This document shows, piece after piece, positions 57,601 through 64,000 of a stretch of DNA of 64,000 nt (position 1 is the stretch's first letter; each line of letters starts with the position of its first letter). Position numbers and translations under genes: made by a program. Source of the stretch: Cliona cf. orientalis (lineage: Eukaryota; Porifera; Demospongiae; Clionaida; Clionaidae). The stretch is taken from the NCBI GenBank assembly GCA_963930775.1, contig OZ005698.1, forward strand, positions 8,128,501 to 8,192,500, given 5' to 3'. The notes under the pieces were generated by a model, which did not search any database, had not been told where the DNA came from, and was given only the letters and a program-made list of their open reading frames with translations.

Positions 57601-57629
57601 ACTTCGACAATTGAAACAATTTCCGACAT
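48636..57629 (-). CDS. Paralog 5: two Death domains / helical module / 13 ankyrin-repeat protein (about 951 aa, 19 exons)
   Basis: Predicted coding exons, 5' to 3': 57278-57629, 56040-56081, 54616-54897, 54225-54275, 53011-53699, 52782-52889, 52611-52709, 52413-52517, 52007-52105, 51605-51709, 51198-51296, 50371-50475, 49873-49962, 49696-49794, 49475-49579, 49311-49409, 49162-49260, 48865-48945, 48636-48782. They join in phase to 2856 nt. It is the only member with a Death domain in exon 1, so it has two in tandem. The tail ends early at SDTAP: a CAA codon of the paralogs is TAA here. Frame extends upstream of the chosen ATG, but the Met at 57629 is the one shared by all paralogs. Probably a cytosolic adaptor or sensor; inferred from domains. 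Confidence 0.8.
48865..52889 (-). CDS. Paralog 5 ankyrin-repeat exon array (13 exons)
   Basis: Same order as paralogs 3 and 4; introns are the shortest of the array. The third exon ends RDN before GTACGT, where an insertion has shifted the usual AAG|GTGAG donor by a few bases. The sixth exon (51198-51296) is the most divergent type-II unit (QGLSILGYASFEGRTEIV). Confidence 0.8.
53011..53699 (-). CDS. Paralog 5 helical-module exon
   Basis: 689 nt, same phases. LWDYHHYSPLEQLINKFLP, ADDSDEEYDQ (Cys to Tyr against the paralogs), VVLQLERKIS, SLEITWTVPQ, ending YDKEQI; donor ATA|GTAAGT. Confidence 0.8.
53815..54148. mobile_element. hAT-like MITE in the linker intron of paralog 5
   Basis: CAGTGGCGTATCCAGG to GATACGCCACTG. 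CTGCT precedes the left end and ACTGCT follows the right end, an imperfect target duplication. Confidence 0.65.
54616..54897 (-). CDS. Paralog 5 second Death-domain exon
   Basis: 282 nt, phase 1 to phase 1; the ortholog of the single Death domain in paralogs 2-4. Confidence 0.85.
56040..56081 (-). CDS. Paralog 5 predicted 42-nt microexon
   Basis: ETEALLSTIDDKPL between ACATACAG and GTAAGA; phase 1 to phase 1. Confidence 0.6.
56868..57243. repeat. Interspersed repeat, about 370 bp, copy 2
   Basis: Second copy of the repeat at 28678-29045, here with a longer GTTGTT tract. It lies in intron 1 of paralog 5. Confidence 0.55.
57278..57629 (-). CDS. Paralog 5 exon 1 with N-terminal Death domain
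   Basis: 352 nt, ends in phase 1. Residues 3-88 form a Death domain: VCRLLETLDEWEEVALHLGL, IQEIRGL, MVSRWVQRED, PSWSKLEEALV. It is followed by TTSSDDLKELNDHESEK, the part shared with exon 1 of paralogs 1-4. In those paralogs the codons for residues 3-92 (57354-57623) are absent and the frame is kept. Confidence 0.8.
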
Positions 57630-57708
57630 CTTTCTCGAACCGGAGCAGGGAGAACCCCGTGTGATCACAATGCGCATGCTCAGTATGGGACCGGGTATGG
57701 CGTGAAAA

Positions 57709-57748
57709 GCCAGCCCCACCCCTTTGCTAAATAGTGGGAGGGGCTGGC
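57709..57748. promoter_or_regulatory. Conserved GC-rich palindrome upstream of paralog 5
   Basis: GCCAGCCCCACCCCTTTGCT then AAATAGTGGGAGGGGCTGGC, about 80-120 bp upstream of the ATG at 57629. Confidence 0.5.
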
Positions 57749-58324
57749 TCATGAGCAGTCCCTACAGCTCAACATCACTCCCCAGTGCAGGCCGTGGTGG
57801 AGCAGTATTTAAGAGGGGAGGCAATATCGGTTTCAATACTTTACGAAGTTCATAATAAGGTCAGTGTTAGTTGTAAACGTGTTTCTGGTCACCCGCCCGC
57901 ATGCTATTTTGGAGATATAATCACACATTTGCGTTTTCTGATTCTGGGTGGAGTATGCAAGTAATGCCAGAAGTAGAGAAATATTATAAATTTTGTATTT
58001 AGAGTTGAGATGCCGCTGCAACAAAATAGCTCCATCATTTCTTCTCTAAGATTACTTATATTATAGCTATACTGAGCCAGTAGTTCGGGCATGTCCTCAT
58101 TACTGTAACATGCAAGAGCGATAATCATTACTAGTATAAAATATTTATGAGTGCATAATAATATGTTCAGAACCTATTCACAGGAAAAACATCCTTACAC
58201 TTCATAATAATATTGTATATATGATTGTGCCCTCCGAAAGTTTTATATGTAGCTATCCCTTCAAAAATCTTATATAGCTACACAAGAGAAAAGTCCTTAG
58301 CTAGACAATGTAGTATTAAGATGG
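57749..58324. other. Upstream flank of paralog 5, no beta-helix copy
   Basis: Holds a partial left end of the 459-728 MITE family (about 57860-57915) and AT-rich DNA. No beta-helix fragment follows here, so the right boundary of the duplicated array is probably nearby. Confidence 0.4.
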
Positions 58325-59291
58325 CTAGAAGTGCCCATGTGCCCTTAAAAAATCTTACACAAGAGAAAAATCCTTACACATTATTTCCATGTTCAGTGGG
58401 GCTGTGCAGGGACAGATAGGAGTGCCCATGCGCCCTTAAAAAGTCTTACACAAGAGAAAAATCCTTACACATTATTTCCATGTTCAGTGGGACTGTGCAG
58501 GGACAGATAGGAGTGCCCATGTGCCCTTAAAAAGTCTTACACAAGAGAAAAATCCTTACACATTATTTCCATGTTCAGTGGGGCTGTGCAGGGACAGATA
58601 GGAGTGTCCATGCGCCCTTAAAAAGTCTTACACAAGAGAAAAATCCTTACACATTATTTCCATGCTCAGCGGGGCTGTGCAGGGACAGATAGGAGTGCCC
58701 ATGTGCTCTTAAAAAGTCTTACACAAGAGAAAAATCCTTACACATTATTTCCATGCTCAGTGGGACTGTGCAGGGACAGATAGGAGTGCCCATGTGCCCT
58801 TACAAAGTCTTACACAAGAGAAAAACCCTTACACATTATTTCCATGCTCAGTGGGGCTGTGCAGGGACAGATAGGAGTGCCCATGTGCTCTTAAAAAGTC
58901 TTACACAAGAGAAAAATCCTTACACATTATTTCCATGCTCAGTGGGGCTGTGCAGGGACAGATAGGAGTGCCCATGTGCTCTTAAAACGTCTTACACAAG
59001 AGAAAAATCCTTACACATTATTTCCATGCTCAGTGGGGCTGTGCAGGGACAGATAGGAGTGCCCATGTGCCCTTAACACAAGAGAAAAATCCTTACACAT
59101 TAATTTATTTCCATGTTCAGTGGGGCTGTGCAGGGACAGATAGGAGTGCCCATGTGCCCTTAAAAAAGTCTTACACAAGAGAAAAATCCTTACACATTAT
59201 TTCCATGCTCAGTGGGGCTGTGCAGGGACAGATAGGAGTGCCCATGTGCCCTTAAAAAGTCTTACACAAGAGAAAAATCCTTACACATTAT
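58325..59291. repeat. 91-bp minisatellite, about 11 units
   Basis: Unit starts at CAAGAG 58360, 58451, 58542, 58633, 58724, 58815, 58906 and 58997 (exact 91-bp steps), then 82, 97 and 91 bp. Units contain TCCTTACACATTATTTCCAT and CAGGGACAGATAGGAGTG and differ by a few SNPs. 91 is not a multiple of three, so it is not coding. Degenerate half-units continue to about 59490. Confidence 0.9.
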
Positions 59292-59877
59292 TGTAAATAT
59301 TCTCTGTGTTGGTATAGTATGCGGTTCATAGCTATCTACATGTATGCTGAAAATCCTTACACAACAGAAATTTCCTTACACATACATAGTTATTGCAGCT
59401 ACATGTATACAATGGGGCTGTGAGACAAGAGTAGCTACCAGTGACAAGTGTCCTTAAAAAAATCCTTACACAAGAGAAAAATCCTTACATATGGCAGTAT
59501 GTAGCCATTTATGCCCAACAATAACTACATGAACTATAATGTACATTTTATTGTTAGTCAAGAGTATAATATGGCAATTAATATTAATAAAATAAGCAGT
59601 CGTTCATAATTATCGTTGCTCTTTAAGACACACACTACTGGAAGCCAATTCTATGAAAAGTGTAATGGAAGTATGAGAAAATCATATGTGCTGAGCTCTT
59701 AGTGCTGGAATAGTCTTGGAAATTGGGGCCAGAGCCCAATTTTTTGGTGTGTGACTGTGGGAAATTATTTCATAGTGTTGGAATATATTATCATTTGGAG
59801 TACATGTGATAAATTTTGGAGATCTTTTTCTAAGTAGTCTATAAAAAGTATAGTAATTTTTGATGTGTTGTTAATAT
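59292..59877. other. Spacer, no gene seen
   Basis: Degenerate minisatellite relics (AAAATCCTTACACAA...) to about 59490, then AT-rich unique DNA. Confidence 0.4.
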
Positions 59878-60213
59878 CATGGGCGGATCTAGGGTAGTTC
59901 ACAGGGTGCCTGTGAACCCCCCCCCCCCCCTCCATCCTTCACTGATTTAGAATGGCAAATAACTTGCTATATTTCTTACTTATGAACCCAAGGCTTCAAA
60001 CCAATGAACTATACTACATATCTGATAAACATTCTGTACTAAATCAGACTAAATCAACCTCAAAAGTGGAGCTTTCATGGTTCTCTAGCAGTTTGTCACG
60101 ATGCAGTAGTACTTGCTGCCCGTTTGTGGGCGTGGTTTTCCGAAAATGGGCGTGGTTTCCCATTAGCGCGCATGCGCATCCACGCAGTGAACCTCCCCCC
60201 AGGAAATCCTGGA
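59878..60213. mobile_element. hAT-like MITE, AATAT target duplication
   Basis: CATGGGCGGATCTAGG to CTGGATCCGCCCCTG, a C-tract near the left end, AATAT duplicated at 59873-59877 and 60214-60218. Confidence 0.75.
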
Positions 60214-61678
60214 TCCGCCCCTGAATATATTGGAAAATTTTCATATACAACTCTAAAGTATTTGTAAAACATCAAAATAATTATGATAGTTTTCCAACAT
60301 CTACAAAATTAATAGTATTGTAATCTACAGATGGTGTTTGAAAGGTGTGTTAATTTTTTATACAAAATTAAGTATCTGAATAAATTCATGATTTTCAGAT
60401 GTATATGAATAATGTCAGATTTTAAGCTTATGTTGGAATTATAATAATGTATTAAACCCAGAATATCAGAAAAATATCTGATATTACTATGGTCACATGA
60501 CAGACATGTGATAAAAATTCAAAAAATCAAGTTCAAGCATGCAAGTTTGTATAGCTGATCTCCAAAGAAAGGGCCAAAAGGATGGTGCTCATGATAACCT
60601 AATAATGACAAGAAGTAAGTTTGGCATGCCTGCTTTTCACTAAGTTGCTGATCAAGTGATATCTAAATTTTGTGTCCCTGCAGCTGGCACAGCCATACTG
60701 ATGTTTATTCCATCTCTTCTGACTCAGCTCACTGGTTAATCAAAGGATTGCACCTGCCTTCTGGTAAGCAATTTAAGATAGCTAGTTACGTACAAGGCAA
60801 AGAATATTTAATCGAGTATGTAGCCACACGCCTATAAGCTATTCTGATCCCCTACATGCATATCAAGGACACAAGGGCATCATTGAGGTATTACTGACAA
60901 AACACATTAGACACCTTTAAGGCCTTGATATAGCTATTAAATATAGAGCTGGTTGCCAACCATGAACCATGACCCATGACACTAAAATTAATATACTGGA
61001 GTTTCTGATAGTGGCTATTAATTTAAGGTTTGGTAACACTCGTTGGTTCTCTAACTACCGTATTCACTTGAACAGACGCCTCTCTCGATTGGTCGCCGCA
61101 CCTCCGGAAGTATTGAACAAAAATTAATAGATGCCGCTCTTGAATAGTAGCCGTACCACACCTACTATTTGAGAAGTACATTAGCATTAATTTTGAACAT
61201 GCCTCGTGACTCGTTCTAAGTAACTAAATACTTAGCAGTCTTCTAGAATAAGCTGTCATCAGCAAAGGGGTCCGAATTAGTGGTGTCAATATTGATCGTT
61301 CTCTATGGATTGCCTCTCTGGCAGCTACTGGTATTAATAAACACCACTCTCAAATAGAAGTCATCACTTTCGAATAAATACCACACAAACTCGGGTAATG
61401 AAATAAATAGTGGCTATGACGTCTGATCAAGTGAATTCTGCATCTGGCTGTGTGCCATACACCAAGCCCAGAGAGTCGGCCAGTACATAAACCCCTTGGG
61501 CTGTCTGAACATGTCATCAACCCACTGATGCCCTGGCAGTCTCTATTCAGTAGACTGGACCACTGGACTGGACTACTGGACTCACCTTTGACGCATACAA
61601 GAGGCTTCATTTAGCCCCCTATAGCTTGGTGGGGCGAGTGGGGTTATAGAACAAGACGGCCTAATGGCCTTTGGCCTT
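60214..61678. other. Spacer, no gene seen; possible MITE 61065-61436
   Basis: TTCACTTGAACAGACG at about 61065 and its near-inverse CGTCTGATCAAGTGAA ending about 61436 could bound one more TIR element. No recognisable coding sequence on either strand. Confidence 0.35.
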
Positions 61679-62440
61679 GTGGCTTTATGGCCAAATGGCT
61701 AAGCAAGCAATTTATCTCCATTTAGGGTGGGATAGCAAGCAATGCCATGCTCCCAGGTCTCTTGCTGGGAATGGTCTGACACTGAATGAATGTTAAACTA
61801 TCTGATCAATGAAAAGAAATTATAGCATAGACACACATGCACTCATTTGATCATGCTGGTACAATTACTATTCTTCCAAGATATAAGTAGTCCCCGTAAC
61901 AACAGTACACGACAGTCAAGTCCAACTTAACGTCAGTAACATGTTTGTGTCTACATGACAGGGTAACTCGATTAATTTAGCTACATACTTGCGATTATCG
62001 TACAATAATAATTAATATTAGCTATCATGACATTGTTATGAGTAAGTGACATCTTATGTCACTTTGAGTGTAGTGTCATACTATTAGTGTCATGTATTCA
62101 AAACGACACAAGTATGTTACTGACGTTAAGTTGGACTCGACTATCGTGCACCTGAACTAGTCTGGGGTATACCAGCCTGCGAAGGGGCTGGTACCCCAGA
62201 GTACACCTGGACAGAATACCATTGTTATGGGGACTATTTATTTCGGAAGAATCTAATTGCACCAGCATGATTAAATGAGTGCACGTGTACCTATTCTTTT
62301 CACTGATCAGTTAGCTAATAATAATAATAAAATTATTCATTCAGTGTAGGATCATTCCCAGCAAGAGACCTAGGGACATGCTATCCCACCTCAAGTGGAG
62401 ATAAATTGCTTGCCTATAGCCACTTGGCCATAAAGCCACA
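61679..62440. repeat. Large palindrome, about 760 bp
   Basis: The left arm starts GTGGCTTTATGGCCAAATGG and runs to about 61951; it returns inverted at about 62103-62440 with indels. Arms include AAGCAATTTATCTCCA, GGTCTCTTGCTGGGAATG and TAACGTCAGTAACATG. The right arm contains an extra 70-bp insert that is itself a hairpin (CTGGGGTATACCAGC / GCTGGTACCCCAG). No coding capacity. Confidence 0.7.
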
Positions 62441-63840
62441 TCTATGATAAGCACTCTTATCCCAACAATAAATTATTATTATGATTTGGTATATATCCCC
62501 TCCCGGTCTTACATTTCATAACTACAATAGTGTCGTACTTTGGCGCCATGGCCATCCTGGCATGTTTTCAACGTGCGACGTTCAATAACATGGGATATCC
62601 CTGGTACAAGCTCAAGGCTATTATGCTAAAGCATTATGATAATATTTTTTTTTGTTGTACAGGTTCTACAATGTCATGATGACCCACGGTTCTAGAAGAT
62701 ATGCATTGTGACTTATGTACTAATTGGTGTAAGCCTCAAGTACTAAAATTAATGTACTGTCGAAATTCTGTATTCATAGTAATAATTATTACTGAACATC
62801 TAAGTTTAGGTTATTATTAATAATTTTTATCATTTTTATTGTTGGTTTCACTCTTATTATTTTTAATTATCATATTGATTGATTTTATTCATCAACTTTT
62901 CTAATAATAATTATGATATTCATAATTGAATAATTTTATCATACTAAACCTATATTCATGAGCTTTAATACTATTCCAACACTATTTATTTATGCTGACA
63001 TTTTCCCACTGATAAGATTGGAATAGTGTGGGAAATTCCAATACTATATTCCCAAACACTATTGTAGTGAACAGTATGTGACTGTGACATTAATCATCAT
63101 CATTATTATTAGTAAGTTGTGTTACCCTATGATTTTATTGTCAAACTGTATCATTGATCATTATCATTATGAGTTATCGTCACTGTCATTATTATTGGTT
63201 ATTAGATTAGTGTGTTGTGCTCAATGTGGTTTGGCACACGGACGGTGGTTTTTGCACACGCACCTTTTGTCATGGTACATAGACTCAGTGATTCTGTAAA
63301 ATAGTCAGTTGGTACTGTCCGTCGTGTGCAATAATAAAAAGTTGTCGTGCGTTGGTAATATTATTACTCGGCCGGGCTACCTCACTGACCACTATACTAT
63401 TGAGCAATTTCCCACAAAACGGGGTCAAATTCTCAGACACATTACCAGTACTTCTTTGATGGATCATATGCACACACACTTTCCAATATTCTTCACATCG
63501 TTTTCTTATACCTACTTTCCAGTAGTGACATGTACTGCGAAACCAACGTGGGCAAATTACAGTTGCAACCCACAGCCTTTTTTGTCTTCACTGATAGAAA
63601 ACCTTTACATAGCTACCCCACACACATACATTCTCATGACTCCATTCTTGATTTGCCTTAATATCAATGGGTCTTTTTTCAATCTCTAATTGATTTGTAT
63701 ACATAGTGTCTCTGAATAGCCTCTCTTGTTTCATGAGGTTTTTTTGGTTGTTCCAACCTAAGACGTTCTTTGTGGTCTCTCCTGGATCAAAACCTTTCTA
63801 AGCCATATATATTATTGTTCCCGTCCAATGCCTTCAGAAT
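62441..63840. other. AT-rich DNA, no gene recognised
   Basis: Includes a degenerate relative of the 35275 hairpin (about 62535-62640) and ATT/AAT-rich stretches. Open frames around 63078-63690 show no family I recognise. Confidence 0.35.
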
Positions 63841-64000
63841 CTCTGGTGTGTTCCCATCCATGCATCCATGCATGGCCTTCTCTGGTAGAGTCGTTCCCAT
63901 CCACGGCCTTCTCTGGTGTGTTCCCATCCATGCATCCATGCATGGCCTTCTCTGGTAGAGTCGTTCCCATCCACGGCCTTCTCTGGTGCGCTCCCATCCA
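63841..64000. repeat. 70-bp tandem repeat, runs off the right edge
   Basis: CTGGTGTGTTCCCATCCATG recurs at 63843, 63913 and 63983 (as CTGGTGCGC...), a 70-bp period containing CATGCATCCATGCATGG-like and TCGTTCCCATCCACGG blocks. Confidence 0.75.

Noticed and set aside
57630..57752. Longer N-terminus for paralog 5 starting at 57752
   Set aside because: The upstream stretch overlaps the conserved promoter palindrome, and paralog 1 has an in-frame TGA just before the shared Met.
58325..59291. CRISPR-like regular repeats
   Set aside because: The whole 91-bp unit is repeated with no unique spacers, and the genome is eukaryotic.
63078..63690. Possible exons near the right edge
   Set aside because: No recognisable family, no clear paired splice sites, AT-rich composition.

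Overview
The window is eukaryotic and most likely from a demosponge. That is inferred from the protein families: Death-domain/ankyrin proteins built on a helical module I know only from sponge and cnidarian predicted proteins, chlamydial-Pmp-like GGAI/FxxN beta-helix repeats, a CR1/L2-like LINE and many short TIR elements. Genes have many introns and intergenic DNA is AT-rich.

The backbone is a head-to-tail array of five paralogous genes on the minus strand. From right to left these are paralog 5 (48636-57629, about 951 aa), paralog 4 (37971-47760, about 873 aa), paralog 3 (24815-36098, about 872 aa), paralog 2 (2377-15362, about 845 aa) and paralog 1, of which only exon 1 (137-215) lies inside the window. 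I assembled the four complete genes exon by exon from splice sites, reading phase and cross-paralog conservation. Each has a short exon 1, a predicted 42-nt microexon, a Death-domain exon (282 nt), a small Pro-rich linker exon, a 689-nt exon for an unnamed helical module, 12-13 ankyrin-like repeats with one phase-0 exon each, and a short polar tail. All four models are open throughout. Paralog 5 alone has a second Death domain at its N-terminus; in paralogs 1-4 about 270 bp coding for it is precisely absent.

Between each gene's 3' end and the next gene's exon 1 lies a plus-strand fragment of a beta-helix gene (about 775-1380; 18470-23745, split by a LINE; 36479-37051; 47884-48070). The duplicated unit was therefore one ankyrin gene plus one beta-helix gene. 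Each exon 1 is preceded by a conserved GC-rich palindrome with a TATA-like AT core.

The units carry many mobile elements: a nearly full-length CR1/L2-like LINE (19453-23442), a second LINE fragment (17860-18432), hAT-like elements with 5-bp target duplications including a transposase remnant (30467-31429), Mutator-like MITEs with 9-10 bp duplications and 60-70 bp TIRs, TA-flanked MITEs, a foldback element, tRNA-related SINE sequences and several palindromes. The right end (57.8-64 kb) holds no recognisable gene; it contains a 91-bp minisatellite, a hAT MITE, a 760-bp palindrome and a 70-bp tandem repeat running off the edge.

As a working picture, the paralogs look like intracellular adaptor or sensor proteins: a Death fold for homotypic signalling and an ankyrin array for ligand or partner binding. 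The array appears to diversify by gene duplication, exon duplication or loss, and domain loss. No function is demonstrated by the sequence.
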